Positions 16,482 to 24,758 of a stretch of 46,725 nt of DNA are shown here, one piece after another; position 1 is the first letter of the stretch; each line of letters begins with the position of its first letter. The notes beneath the pieces were generated by a model. That model was not told where the DNA came from, searched no databases, and worked only from the letters and a program-made list of their open reading frames with translations. The position numbers and the translations under genes were made by a program. Origin of the DNA: Gemmatimonadota bacterium (GTDB lineage: Bacteria; Gemmatimonadota; Gemmatimonadetes; Gemmatimonadales; GWC2-71-9); NCBI GenBank assembly GCA_003222155.1, contig QHUU01000074.1, forward strand, positions 1 to 46,725, in the 5' to 3' direction.

Positions 16482-17701
16482 TGCGGTCGATCGTGATCCA
16501 CGGGCACTTCTACCAGCCGCCGCGCGACGACCCGTGGACCGGGACCATTCCCGTCGAGCCGAACGCCGCGCCGTTCCATGATTGGAACGAGCGCATCGAG
16601 CGGGAGTGCTACGCGCCCGTGGCCCCGTCGCTTGCGTCCCTGAGCTTCGATTTCGGGCCCACGCTGCTCGAGTGGATGGAGCGGCACGCGCCCGGGACGT
16701 ACCGGGCCGTGGTGGCGGCCGGCCGCGCGGGCGGAGCGGTGGCCATGCCGTACCATCACCCGATCCTGCCCTTGAGCTCCCGCCGCGACAAAGTAACCGA
16801 GGTGCGCTGGGGCATCGCCGACTTCCGGCGACGGTTCGGGCATGAGCCCGAGGGCATGTGGCTGCCCGAGACCGCCGTGGACGACGAGACGCTCGACGTG
16901 CTGGCCGCCGAGGGCGTGCGCTTCACGATTCTCGCACCGCACCAGGTGGAGCGAGCCCCGGCTGGTGGGCTCCCCGGCTGGTATCGCACCAGCGGAGGCC
17001 GCCGCATCGCCGTCTTCACGTATGACGGCGCGATCTCGCACGACGTCGCGTTCGGGCCGTTGGTGCGCGATGCGAACGCCTGGATCGAGCGGCTCACTGG
17101 CGGATCGAATCAGCTGGTGGCGGTGGCCACCGACGGAGAGACCTACGGTCACCATCACAAAGGCGGCGAGGTCGTCCTGGCCCGCGTGCTCGACGCCCTG
17201 AAGCAACGGGGCGACGTGCGGGTCGAGAGCTTTGCCACGTTCCTCGCCCGGCAAGAGCCCCAGGAGGAAGTCCGGCTCGTCGCGCCCAGCTCGTGGAGCT
17301 GCCCGCACGGCGTGGAGCGCTGGCGCGCCGAGTGCGGCTGTCGCGCGGCGCCGGAGCGCGGCCTGCATCAGCGCTGGCGCGCGCCGCTGCGCGCGGCCCT
17401 GGAATGGCTCGCCGCGGAGCTGCGCGCGCCGTTCGAGCGCGACGGCCGGCCGCTGCCCCCCGAACTCGAGCGCCACGCGCTGCGGATGTTCACGTCTTGC
17501 GGCTGGTTCTTCGACGACATCGCCGGCATCGAGTCGGTGATCGTGCTGCGCTCGGCCGCGCGCGCCATCGAGCTGTCGGGCCCCCCCTCGGAGGCGGCGC
17601 GCCTCGAGGCCGGCCTGCTCGAGCGTCTCGCGCTGGCGCCGAGCAACGATCCCGCGGTGGGATCGGGGCGGGAGCTGTACCTCAAGCGGGTGAAGCGGTG
17701 A
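16481..17701 (+). CDS. GH57 family glycoside hydrolase with DUF3536
   Basis: 406 aa starting MRSIVIHGHFYQPPRDDPW. The (beta/alpha)7 GH57 fold is shown by IHGHFYQPPRD, FDFGPTLLEWME, YHHPILPL, the probable nucleophile motif GMWLPETAVDDETL (Glu130) and VATDGETYGHHHKGGE, with an acidic residue in the acid/base position. Residues about 270-400 match DUF3536, with HALRMFTSCGWFFDDIAG. The activity of this subfamily is not established; alpha-glucan hydrolase or transferase is likely from context. The stop overlaps the GTG of the next gene (GTGA), giving three GH57 genes in a row with overlapping ends. Confidence 0.88.
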   Translation: MRSIVIHGHFYQPPRDDPWTGTIPVEPNAAPFHDWNERIERECYAPVAPSLASLSFDFGPTLLEWMERHAPGTYRAVVAAGRAGGAVAMPYHHPILPLSSRRDKVTEVRWGIADFRRRFGHEPEGMWLPETAVDDETLDVLAAEGVRFTILAPHQVERAPAGGLPGWYRTSGGRRIAVFTYDGAISHDVAFGPLVRDANAWIERLTGGSNQLVAVATDGETYGHHHKGGEVVLARVLDALKQRGDVRVESFATFLARQEPQEEVRLVAPSSWSCPHGVERWRAECGCRAAPERGLHQRWRAPLRAALEWLAAELRAPFERDGRPLPPELERHALRMFTSCGWFFDDIAGIESVIVLRSAARAIELSGPPSEAARLEAGLLERLALAPSNDPAVGSGRELYLKRVKR

Positions 17702-19644
17702 ACCCGGTCGGCTTCGTGTTCGGCGTCCATCTGCACCAGCCGGTGGGGAATTTCGATCATGTCTTTGCCGATCATCTGCGGGACGTCTATCGGCCCCTCG
17801 TCGAGCGGCTGGCGGAGCGACACTTCTTCCCGTTCACGCTGCACATCTCGGGCCCGCTGCTCGAGTGGCTCGAAACGCACGACGCCGCCTACCTCGACAT
17901 GATCGGTCGCCTGGCGGCGGACGGTCACGTCGAGCTCCTGTTGGCCGGATTCTACGAGCCGGTGCTCGCGTCGCTCCTCCCCGCCGATCGGGTCGAGCAG
18001 GTAGCATGGATGCGCGAGGCGATCCAGCGCCGGTTCGGCGTCGCGGCGACGGGACTGTGGCTCACCGAGCGGGTGTGGGAGCCCGATCTGGCGGCGCACC
18101 TGGCCGATGCCGGGGTGCGCTACGTCGTCCTGGACGACCGGCATTTCCTCGTGAGCGGGTTCGAGCGGGACCAGCTGCACGCGCCCTTCTGGACCGAGAG
18201 CGGCGGGAAACGGGTTGCGTTGTTCCCCATCGACGAGCGGCTGCGCTATCTCATTCCCTTCAGGCCGCCCGCCGAGATCGGCGCCTACCTGCGCGACTTG
18301 AGGGCGGCGGGCCGTCCGCTCGCCGTGTTCGTGGACGACGGGGAGAAGTTCGGCGGCTGGCCCGGCACCAAGGATTGGGTGTACACGCGCGGCTGGCTGG
18401 CGCAGTTCCTCGACGCCATTGACGCGCTCGTCGCCGCGGGGGACGTCCGCCTCACGACGCCCGGCGCGGCGCTCGACACGGTGCGGAGCGGGGGCCTCGC
18501 TTATCTCCCAACGGCTTCCTACCGGGAGATGGAGGCGTGGGCGCTGCCGCCCGTGGCCGCGCGCCGCCTCGCCGTGCTCGAGCAGGAGCTGGGCGAGGCC
18601 CGCCTGGCGGGGCCGGAGGGGGCGTTGGTGCGCGGCGCGCACTGGCGCAACTTCCTCGTGAAGTACCCCGAGGCGAATCGCATGCACAAGAAAATGCTCG
18701 CGCTGTCGGGGCTGTGCCGCGCGCGCGGCGACCCGCCGGCCGCGCGCCGCGCCATCGGCCGGTCCCAGTGCAACGATGCCTACTGGCACGGGGTGTTCGG
18801 AGGATTGTACCTGCCGCACCTGCGGGCCGCGATCTGGCGGCAGCTGGCGCTCGCCGAGGGCGAGCTGCGCCGCGGCGAGGGGCTGGTCGTCGAGCGGCTC
18901 GATTTCGACGGCGACGGCGCCGAGGAGCTGTGGATCCACTCGGCCACCTGCTCGGCGCTCGTCAGCCCACAGCGCGGCGGCGTGGTCGAGGAGTACACGG
19001 TGTTCGAGCAAGGCATCAACTATTCGGACGTGCTGACCCGGCGGCGCGAGTCGTACCACGAGCCGGCTCCCGGTCGCGCGGGCGGGGAGGCGACGGCCAG
19101 CGACGGCGCGCCCAGTATCCACGACCTCGAGCACATGGTCCGCCTGCAGCACCTGCCGCCGATCGATCCTGCGGATCGCGCGCTGCTCGTGGATCGTGTC
19201 CTCGGGAGTGACGTGTCGCTCGATGGCTATGCGGGTGGAGGCTTCGAGTCGATCGCCTGCTGGTCACGCACCACGTTCCACGCGACCCTGGAGCAATCGG
19301 CGGTCGCAGTTGAAGTCGTCCTCAAACCGATCCCCGACGCTTCGCCAGGAGGGCTTCTCGAGAAGCGCATCAGGCTCGACCAGACCGGGGAGCTGAGCGC
19401 GCGCTACCGCTGGGATCCCGCCGCGTTCCCGTCAGACGCGCTGTTCTGTCCCGAGATGTCCGTGTCGCACGAGGTGGAGCTCGCTGTCTCGCCGGCGGCC
19501 GATGTGTGGCAGTTTCCCGTCGCGACCGTGTCTCGCTCGGAGCGCGGCTTCGAAGAAACGGTGCAGGGGTACTCGTACACGCCGCGCTGGCCCGTGCGCG
19601 CCGGGGAAGCGCGGCTCACCATGCGCGTGCGTCAGTCAGCGTAA
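17698..19644 (+). CDS. GH57 4-alpha-glucanotransferase (DUF1925/DUF1926)
   Basis: 648 aa, the usual length for the archaeal-type enzyme. It transfers alpha-1,4-glucan segments between chains. Motifs: FVFGVHLHQPVGNFDHVF, SGPLLEWLE, the nucleophile motif LWLTERVWEPDL (Glu124), FVDDGEKFGGWPGT with Asp213/Asp214 as acid/base, and SQCNDAYWHGVFGGLYLPHLR at the domain boundary. The Thermococcus litoralis enzyme uses Glu123 and Asp214, so the numbering nearly coincides. C-terminal beta domains (residues about 400-648) correspond to DUF1925 and DUF1926. Start is GTG 17698 (NPVGFVFG), overlapping the previous stop. Last gene of the glucan operon; no terminator hairpin is visible after it. Confidence 0.92.
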   Translation: MNPVGFVFGVHLHQPVGNFDHVFADHLRDVYRPLVERLAERHFFPFTLHISGPLLEWLETHDAAYLDMIGRLAADGHVELLLAGFYEPVLASLLPADRVEQVAWMREAIQRRFGVAATGLWLTERVWEPDLAAHLADAGVRYVVLDDRHFLVSGFERDQLHAPFWTESGGKRVALFPIDERLRYLIPFRPPAEIGAYLRDLRAAGRPLAVFVDDGEKFGGWPGTKDWVYTRGWLAQFLDAIDALVAAGDVRLTTPGAALDTVRSGGLAYLPTASYREMEAWALPPVAARRLAVLEQELGEARLAGPEGALVRGAHWRNFLVKYPEANRMHKKMLALSGLCRARGDPPAARRAIGRSQCNDAYWHGVFGGLYLPHLRAAIWRQLALAEGELRRGEGLVVERLDFDGDGAEELWIHSATCSALVSPQRGGVVEEYTVFEQGINYSDVLTRRRESYHEPAPGRAGGEATASDGAPSIHDLEHMVRLQHLPPIDPADRALLVDRVLGSDVSLDGYAGGGFESIACWSRTTFHATLEQSAVAVEVVLKPIPDASPGGLLEKRIRLDQTGELSARYRWDPAAFPSDALFCPEMSVSHEVELAVSPAADVWQFPVATVSRSERGFEETVQGYSYTPRWPVRAGEARLTMRVRQSA

Positions 19645-19649
19645 GCGAG

Positions 19650-20189
19650 CTACAAGATTGATGTCAGGCTGCAGGAGAATCCCGGAAGTACGTCTTCGCC
19701 TTCGATTATGCCGCTCTCCCCGAGATGGGTCTCGGTCCCATCCCGTCTATACACCCGAGCGACGCGTCGCTCGGGGTCGATGACCCAGACGAGGCGCACG
19801 CCTGCTTCGAGCCAATCGCCGATCTTGGCGAGCGTTTCACCTGGTCGGTTGTCGGGCGAGAGGACTTCGACGACGAGGTCCGGTCCGAGCGCGGGAAAGC
19901 CACGGGTTTGCGGGTCCGGGAGTCGCTCACGGCTGATGAACGCTACGTCTGGCGCGCGCACGGTGTCCGGATCGGTCGTGAGCTTGAATCCCGTGTCGCC
20001 GCTCACCACTTGGCCCGCTTCTGTCCCCTCCACGTGCTTCGACAAGAGGAATGCGAGGTTCATGGACACGCGTCCGTGCCGGTAGCCCGCCGGCTCGCGG
20101 ACTACGAGGATCCCGCGGACGAGCTCCACACGCTTGTCGGGAATGCTGGTCCGAAGCAGTTCGTCGGCCGTCATGAGCGCCGGTGACAT
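19650..20189 (-). CDS. Uma2-family (DUF820) putative restriction-type endonuclease
   Basis: 179 aa from ATG 20189 (MSPALMTADELLRTSIPDK). Uma2 proteins have a PD-(D/E)XK nuclease-like fold; here the core is APDVAFISRERLP, DLVVEVLSPDNRPGETLAKIGDWLEAGVRLVWVIDPERR. The Asp of APDV, the Glu of VEVLSP and a downstream Lys are in the expected places. Such genes are common as lone copies in mobile or accessory regions, and their biological role is unknown. ATG 20189 is preferred to the upstream GTG 20219 because a TTGCCG-N17-TACGTT promoter ends 6 nt before it. It converges with the glucan operon, with only 5 bp between stops. Confidence 0.85.
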   Translation of the reverse strand: MSPALMTADELLRTSIPDKRVELVRGILVVREPAGYRHGRVSMNLAFLLSKHVEGTEAGQVVSGDTGFKLTTDPDTVRAPDVAFISRERLPDPQTRGFPALGPDLVVEVLSPDNRPGETLAKIGDWLEAGVRLVWVIDPERRVARVYRRDGTETHLGESGIIEGEDVLPGFSCSLTSIL

Positions 20190-20195
20190 ACTCGG

Positions 20196-20224
20196 AACGT
20201 AGACGCGCTCGGCGGGCACGGCAA
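20196..20224 (-). promoter_or_regulatory. Promoter of the Uma2 gene, leaderless
   Basis: On the minus strand TTGCCG (20224-20219), 17-bp spacer, TACGTT (20201-20196), 6 nt, ATG at 20189. No ribosome site lies between. Its position argues against the longer GTG start. Confidence 0.55.
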
Positions 20225-20325
20225 CGGAATCGGGCGGCCCTCATTCAACCGTGTATCAACCGCCTGTCCGCAATTTTTCGGTACCGTGCGCGGGAATCCG
20301 GTTCGTTCCACCGGATTCGCCCGAT

Positions 20326-20331
20326 TATCGT
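20326..20331 (+). promoter_or_regulatory. -10-like TATCGT, leaderless
   Basis: TATCGT lies 6 nt before the GTG at 20338. The -35 position (TTCGTT with an 18-bp spacer) is weak. Spacing matches the other leaderless starts in this window. Confidence 0.35.
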
Positions 20332-20337
20332 TGCGCC

Positions 20338-20718
20338 GTGTCAGCCTACGAAGACTTGGATGCGTTCAAGGCGTGCCACCAGCTCACGTTGGCGGTGCAT
20401 CGCGTGGTCGAGACGCTGGAGGAGCGCGACGCCACACTGGCCGCGCAGCTGTGGGCCGCGGCGCTGTGCGCCTCGAGTCGCATCGCGCGCGGCTCGGGCT
20501 TCCGAAATCGCCGCATGTTCGCGGCGTGCGTGGATCGAACGCTCGCGGCCCTCGCCGAGATCTCTTTCTACCTCGAGGTGGGTTGCGCGATGGACCTCAT
20601 CTCCAAGGACGAGCGCCAGGAGCTGGAAAGCCTCGGTGGCCGCGCGTTGTTCTACTCGATGAAGCTGGTCACGTCGCTTGCGGGCGGGAGTCCCAGCGAA
20701 ACGGGGCCCGCGCCCTAG
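20338..20718 (+). CDS. Four-helix-bundle protein (23S rRNA IVP-like)
   Basis: 126 aa starting VSAYEDLDAFKACHQLTLAVHRVVE at GTG 20338. Composition and length fit the four-helix-bundle family first seen in 23S rRNA intervening sequences (S23): helices about 6-28, 30-58 (DATLAAQLWAAALCASSRIARG), 65-90 (RRMFAACVDRTLAALAEISFYLEVG) and 95-118 (SKDERQELESLGGRALFYSMKLVTSLAG). Members oligomerise into pentamers and their function is unclear. It is not in an rRNA gene here. An upstream in-frame extension of 29 codons has no family similarity and was not used. Confidence 0.78.
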   Translation: MSAYEDLDAFKACHQLTLAVHRVVETLEERDATLAAQLWAAALCASSRIARGSGFRNRRMFAACVDRTLAALAEISFYLEVGCAMDLISKDERQELESLGGRALFYSMKLVTSLAGGSPSETGPAP

Positions 20719-20736
20719 AACCTGGTGAAGCCTCGT

Positions 20737-21918
20737 CTACTGAACGCGCCGCCACAGCGCGGCGTGACGCACGCCTTCGAACTGGCCGTCCCCGAACCAG
20801 CCGGCGACATCGGCGGCGGCGTTGATCGCGGTCGGGGAGCTCGACGCCGGGTCGCTCAGCGTATTGGGCGCTCCGAGGTCGGTGACCTGCCCATCCCGCC
20901 ACACGGCGGCGTGCTCCACGTCCCGCGCGATATCCACCACACCGACCACGATGCCCCCCTGGTTCAGCCTGGCACCGCCCAACCCCAGGCCCGTGGATGT
21001 GCCACGGTCCCAAAGGGCGTCGTGCAGCAGGACCTGCCCGCGATTGTTGACCGCGACGCCGTAGCCGGCGAAGGTGAAGGAGGAAAGTGGGCCGAGATCG
21101 ACGAGCTGACTGCCGTCCCACAGCCAGGCGCGGTACGAGGGGCTCGAAGGGTTGATAATGGCCTGGCCGACGACTTCTCCCCGGGCGTTGAGGCCGGCGG
21201 TCGCCATCTGGTCGCCCAGATTTCCAAGATCCAGCATTCCAGAGGCGGGAGTCCACAGGAAGGCATCTTGATGTGCCGACGTGGGCGCGTCGGAGTGGCC
21301 TGCGACCACGCCCGCCTGATTGATGCCGCGGACGAGGCTCGCGGCGCCGCCCAAGGTGCCGAGGTCCTGGGCCGCGCCGCCGCTCCAGCGCATGGCGTGA
21401 CCAGGTGTGCCGAGAGTGCCGGCGGTCCAGGCAACCTCTCCCGCGTCATTGAGATACACAAGGGCTTCCGGGTCGTGGAAAGCAGGCCCCAGGTCCAGCA
21501 TTTGTCCGGCGGTCCACAGAAACGCGTGCCACTCGCCCGAGGCCGTCGTACTGCTGCCGGCCACCTGGCCCGCGAGATTGACCGCGTCGGCCCGGCTGCA
21601 GCACCCACCCAGGGTGCCCAGGTCCTGCATCGAGCCATGGGTCCACAGGAAGGCATGCGAGGGGGGCCGGTACTCGTCGGTGGTCTGGCTCCACCCGGCG
21701 ACCGCGTCGCTGTCGTTCAGGCTCGTGGCCTGACTCACCTGTCCGCCGAGGGTGCCGAGGTCTACGATTTCGTAGCCCGGTGAGGCGCTGGCTACAGCGT
21801 CTGTAGCGAGCCGCGCAGGGCTGGCCGGAGCGAATCGGTCGCTACACGCGGCCGTGGCGGCCAACAGAAGGAGAATCGGAAATGCGGCGCGGACTCGGTC
21901 CGTTCCACCCACCGTCAT
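20737..21918 (-). CDS. HAF-repeat lipoprotein, degenerate repeats
   Basis: 393 aa. The signal peptide AAFPILLLLAATAACSDR ends in a lipobox (Cys near 25), so the protein should be lipid-anchored outside the inner membrane. The rest is eight repeats of about 43-45 residues built round a DLGTLGG-type turn: VDLGTLGGQ, MQDLGTLGGCC, MLDLGPAFHD, AQDLGTLGGAA, MLDLGNLGDQ, LVDLGPLSSF, TGLGLGGARL, VTDLGAPNTL. The HAFLW tag is also repeated (SHAFLWTHG, WHAFLWTAG). Such HAF repeats likely fold as a beta-propeller. The repeats are more diverged than in the upstream neighbour. ATG overlaps that gene's stop (ATGA). Function unknown; binding to a surface or polymer is plausible. Confidence 0.85.
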   Translation of the reverse strand: MTVGGTDRVRAAFPILLLLAATAACSDRFAPASPARLATDAVASASPGYEIVDLGTLGGQVSQATSLNDSDAVAGWSQTTDEYRPPSHAFLWTHGSMQDLGTLGGCCSRADAVNLAGQVAGSSTTASGEWHAFLWTAGQMLDLGPAFHDPEALVYLNDAGEVAWTAGTLGTPGHAMRWSGGAAQDLGTLGGAASLVRGINQAGVVAGHSDAPTSAHQDAFLWTPASGMLDLGNLGDQMATAGLNARGEVVGQAIINPSSPSYRAWLWDGSQLVDLGPLSSFTFAGYGVAVNNRGQVLLHDALWDRGTSTGLGLGGARLNQGGIVVGVVDIARDVEHAAVWRDGQVTDLGAPNTLSDPASSSPTAINAAADVAGWFGDGQFEGVRHAALWRRVQ

Positions 21919-22972
21919 GGTGCCCTCCCCACCGTCCAGAGGACGGCATGACTCTCGCCCGAGGGGGTCGTGCTGGATCCCACGATCTGGCCTGCGTTAT
22001 TCAGATCTCCCGCCCCGCTTTGCGAACCCCCCAACGTGCCCAGGTCGTGCATTGTCTGACCGTCCCAGAAGAAGCCGTGGGTTTCGAAGGAGCCCGTGGT
22101 GCTGAAGCCGACGACCTCGCCCTGACCGTTGACGGCGGTGGCGCGGCTGTTACCGCCCAGCGTGCCGAGGTCCAGCATGGTCCCGCCGTCCCAGAGAAAC
22201 GCGTGCCGTCCGCCGTCGGCCGTCCGGCTCTCGCCCACCACCTGGCCCTTGTCGTTGATAGCAGTGCCGAAGCTCTCACGACCCCCGAGGGTGCCCAGGT
22301 CCCGCATGGTTCCGGAATCCCAGAGGAAGGCGCGGAAGGAGCCACTGCCGTTCAGGCTCTGGCCCGTGACCTGACCTCGGCCGTTGATGGCCACGACGAC
22401 GACCGATCCGCCGCCGAGCGTGCCCAGGTCCTGCATGGTCCCATTTTCCCAGAAGAAACCGCGTGAGTACGTGGCCGGGCCGGGGGGGAACCACATTCCC
22501 GTCACCCGACCCGCCGGGTTGACCGCGGTGGCAGTCGTGTTAACGGAGCCGCCGATGGTACCGAGGTCCCGCATGGCGGTGCCGTCCCACAGGAACGGGT
22601 GGAGGTCACCGGACGACGTGTAGCTGCTCCCGACTGCCTGCCCTCCGGGATTGAGAGCGAGGGCGTCGCTGGAGGGGCCCCCCAAGGTCCCCAGATCCTG
22701 CATGGTCCCCGCGTCCCACAGGAACGCGTGCCGATCGCCCGAAGCGGTTGAGCTCAGGCCGACCACCTGGCCGCGAGGGTCGATCGCCCGGGGCTCGCTG
22801 TAGTCGCCCCCCAGGGTGCCGAGGTCGTGCATGGTTCCGTCCCAGAGAAAGGCATGCAGCGCGCCGGATCCGGTCGTGCTCGTGCCGACCACCTGACCAC
22901 GCTCATTGATGGCCAGGGCGCTCGAACGGCTGCCGCCCAGCGTCCCCAGGTCGAGGATGGTCGGGGTGGCGG
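21915..22972 (-). repeat. Tandem repeat of about 129-bp HAF modules
   Basis: Each module encodes one DLGTLGG...HAFLWD unit. At DNA level the phrase for MQDLGTLGG recurs with few changes, so the array can recombine between units. A second, more diverged array lies in 20737-21790. Confidence 0.7.
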
Positions 22973-23084
22973 CTTGACTAAGTGTCGGATGCGCGGGTTG
23001 TGCCGGGTTACGGACTGCGTCGCAGCTACCGAGGAGCGGAGCGAGAGCGAATGCACCCAGGAAGCGGAGAGTCGGGACGCGCAT
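21915..23084 (-). CDS. HAF-repeat lipoprotein, eight near-regular repeats
   Basis: 389 aa from ATG 23084 (MRVPTLRFLGAFALAPLLGSC), with GGGGGAG 6 nt upstream. The signal peptide ends in LLGSC, a lipobox. Eight repeats of about 43 residues follow, each with D-L-G-T-L/I-G-G, then a hydrophobic-Asn/Asp-Gly-QVVG strand (GQVVGTSTTG, GQVVGLSSTA, GQAVGSSYTS) and an HAFLWDGGTM strand. Eight blades would close one propeller. The repeats carry poly-Ser/Thr-Gly loops (STTGSG, STASGD), typical of secreted proteins. Upstream member of a two-gene operon with its diverged copy. Role not known; it may have arisen by duplication. Confidence 0.87.
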   Translation of the reverse strand: MRVPTLRFLGAFALAPLLGSCDAVRNPAQPAHPTLSQAATPTILDLGTLGGSRSSALAINERGQVVGTSTTGSGALHAFLWDGTMHDLGTLGGDYSEPRAIDPRGQVVGLSSTASGDRHAFLWDAGTMQDLGTLGGPSSDALALNPGGQAVGSSYTSSGDLHPFLWDGTAMRDLGTIGGSVNTTATAVNPAGRVTGMWFPPGPATYSRGFFWENGTMQDLGTLGGGSVVVVAINGRGQVTGQSLNGSGSFRAFLWDSGTMRDLGTLGGRESFGTAINDKGQVVGESRTADGGRHAFLWDGGTMLDLGTLGGNSRATAVNGQGEVVGFSTTGSFETHGFFWDGQTMHDLGTLGGSQSGAGDLNNAGQIVGSSTTPSGESHAVLWTVGRAP

Positions 23085-23228
23085 CGAGCACTCCCCCTTT
23101 ATTGTGTGACGAACGAGACGTGTGGGGAGACGGGAGGTGCAAGAAGCGAGCCGTTTCAGATGAACGGTAACCGGGCGCACGCATGACGTTCCGGCGCAAC
23201 ACGTGCAAGGGCCGGGCGGTCCTAGACG

Positions 23229-23753
23229 TCACCGGTGAAGCACGGGCAGGTACGCCTCCCACGGCCCCACCGCTTCCCGGTACTGCTTCGCCATCACGCG
23301 GCTGATCTGCGCCACGTGTCCCAGATCGTGTACGACCCACGTCGCCAGCAGCTGCCGCAGGGTCACCGGCCCAAGGTCGGGATGCTCACCCATGAGCTCG
23401 AGCTGCTCCGGGCCGAGCTGCATGCCCCGGAGCTCGGCGAGGTTGTTCTTGCGCAGCACCTCGAAGCGAGCCAGCAGTTGTGCCGTGGTGCGACCCTGAT
23501 TCAGCCGGAGGTGTCGCCCCCGGTCGAACGGTTCGAAACGGCGACTTTTCCCTTGCGCCAGGACGATCCGAGCGCGCTCCATCCAATCGGTTTCCTCGGC
23601 ATCGATGAGGTGACCCACTACGTCGAACGGGCTCCAGGTATCGGGCCCCTCATTCGGCGAGGTCCATTCCGTCGGCAGCCCCGCAAGCAAGGCGTGGAGC
23701 ACGCGTGGCGTGCGCGCCAGGACCAGGATGGTCTTCTCGAGATCGAAGTCCAC
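23229..23753 (-). CDS. DinB-family protein
   Basis: 174 aa beginning MDFDLEKTILVLARTPRVLHALLAGLP at GTG 23753. The three-His site of the DinB fold is seen: WSPFDVVGHLIDAEETDWMERARIV (His48), and near the C-terminus WVVHDLGHVAQISRVMAKQY (His142, His146). The WTSPNEGPDTWSPFDVVGHL stretch is close to the common DinB_2 subgroup, which is often stress-induced and may act as a thiol transferase. Not close in sequence to the other DinB-like protein at 6743. A small palindrome (AGGGG-A-CCCCT) abuts the start at 23754. It stands alone, 97 bp from the next gene on the same strand. Confidence 0.85.
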   Translation of the reverse strand: MDFDLEKTILVLARTPRVLHALLAGLPTEWTSPNEGPDTWSPFDVVGHLIDAEETDWMERARIVLAQGKSRRFEPFDRGRHLRLNQGRTTAQLLARFEVLRKNNLAELRGMQLGPEQLELMGEHPDLGPVTLRQLLATWVVHDLGHVAQISRVMAKQYREAVGPWEAYLPVLHR

Positions 23754-23849
23754 AGGGGACCCCTTAGTCTGGGCTGAGAGTCGGTGACGGCGCCCGCGGG
23801 AATGTGACCCTCGGAAGGACGCTGGTCGCCACCGGCAGGGCCTTGTTTC

Positions 23850-24260
23850 CTAGTGCCACACGCTCACGATGATCGGGATCACCAGCAGCTTCACCAGCCA
23901 GTCCCCGCCATGGATCGCCGCCACCTTCCACGGGATGTTCTCCCACAGGACCGATCCCGTGAGCAGGACCACCGGGAACCCGATCCACAAGGCGAAGCCG
24001 ACGTGCACCGCGCCCATCCAACTGCTGACGCCGAGTAGCGCCACAAGGCGGGCGATCACGCAGGCGAGGACGAGGCACCGCGCCAACTCGATGACCAGTT
24101 TTCCCGCGGGCATCTTGGCACCGGCCATCGCCGCGACCGGGTCCATGCCGCGCAGCCGCATCCACGGCTTGTAGAACAGCAGGGGGCTGTACCAGAGCCA
24201 GCCCAGCACGAATACAGCGAGCGCCGCCGCGAGGACGGCAAAGTAGTTTACGTGCACCAT
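23850..24260 (-). CDS. DUF1761 membrane protein
   Basis: 136 aa, about four membrane segments: VNYFAVLAAALAVFVLGWLWYSPLLFYKPWM (family signature WYSPLLF), LVIELARCLVLACVIARLVALLGV, VHVGFALWIGFPVVLLTGSVLWEN and WLVKLLVIPIIVSVW. DUF1761 proteins are small inner-membrane proteins of unknown function. A good ribosome site, GGGAGGG, lies 7 nt before ATG 24260. It follows the VOC gene after 57 bp on the same strand. Confidence 0.85.
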   Translation of the reverse strand: MVHVNYFAVLAAALAVFVLGWLWYSPLLFYKPWMRLRGMDPVAAMAGAKMPAGKLVIELARCLVLACVIARLVALLGVSSWMGAVHVGFALWIGFPVVLLTGSVLWENIPWKVAAIHGGDWLVKLLVIPIIVSVWH

Positions 24261-24317
24261 GGCCGAGCCCTCCCTTCAGCGCAGCATCTTCCCGTAGCGC
24301 GCGTAGATGCGGCTTCC

Positions 24318-24758
24318 TCACGCGTCGGAAGCGCGCTTCCCCCTTGGGCGCTTTGTGGTCCCACGTTCGTGGAGCAGCATCCAAGACGTGCCGAACCTGT
24401 CCCTCAGCATCGCAAAGCGAGATGCGAAAAACGTCTCCGCCATTTTCATGAAGATCTGACCGCCGTCGGAGAGCAGCGCATAGAGCCGTTCCGCCTCCTG
24501 GTCGCTGTCGACTGTGAGCGTCAGGTAGGCGCTGCGCATGGGCTCGGCTCCCGGAATGTCCGCACCCATCAGCACCGTCTTTCCGATGTCGATGCGGGCA
24601 TGCAGGATGGCATCTTTCCGATTCGCCGGCCCGCTGGCCGGATTCGGCTGCTGGCCGTGCGTCATCATCATCGTAATCTTGCCGCCGAGGTGTCGCTCGT
24701 AGAAGCGGAACGCCTGCTCGCAGTTCCCGTTGTAGTTGAGATAGATGTCGAGTTTCAT
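24318..24758 (-). CDS. PhnB-like VOC (glyoxalase-fold) protein
   Basis: 146 aa starting MKLDIYLNYNGNCEQAFRFYERHLGG. The VOC fold is shown by the two beta-alpha-beta-beta-beta halves: AFRFYERHLGGKITMMMTHG and AYLTLTVDSDQEAERLYALLSDGGQIFMKMAETFFASRFAMLRDRFGTSWMLLH. The pattern FFASRFAMLRDRFGTSWML is typical of PhnB/YjdN-type proteins, a group without a settled reaction. ATG 24758 overlaps the preceding stop (ATGA), so it is coupled to the SnoaL-like gene and probably to carbonic anhydrase before that. The last 10 residues are basic (KRPRGKRASDA). Confidence 0.88.
   Translation of the reverse strand: MKLDIYLNYNGNCEQAFRFYERHLGGKITMMMTHGQQPNPASGPANRKDAILHARIDIGKTVLMGADIPGAEPMRSAYLTLTVDSDQEAERLYALLSDGGQIFMKMAETFFASRFAMLRDRFGTSWMLLHERGTTKRPRGKRASDA

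Noticed and set aside
14694-19152. Long minus-strand frames opposite the three GH57 genes
   Set aside because: No domains, start context or family signal; explained by the GC bias of codon positions in the plus-strand genes.
19650-20189. Uma2 gene as part of an insertion sequence or defence island
   Set aside because: No terminal inverted repeats, transposase or other defence gene next to it; it sits between the glucan operon and a helical-bundle gene.
20338-20718. An rRNA intervening sequence, because of the four-helix-bundle (IVP-like) protein
   Set aside because: No 23S rRNA sequence flanks it; the gene is free-standing between protein genes.
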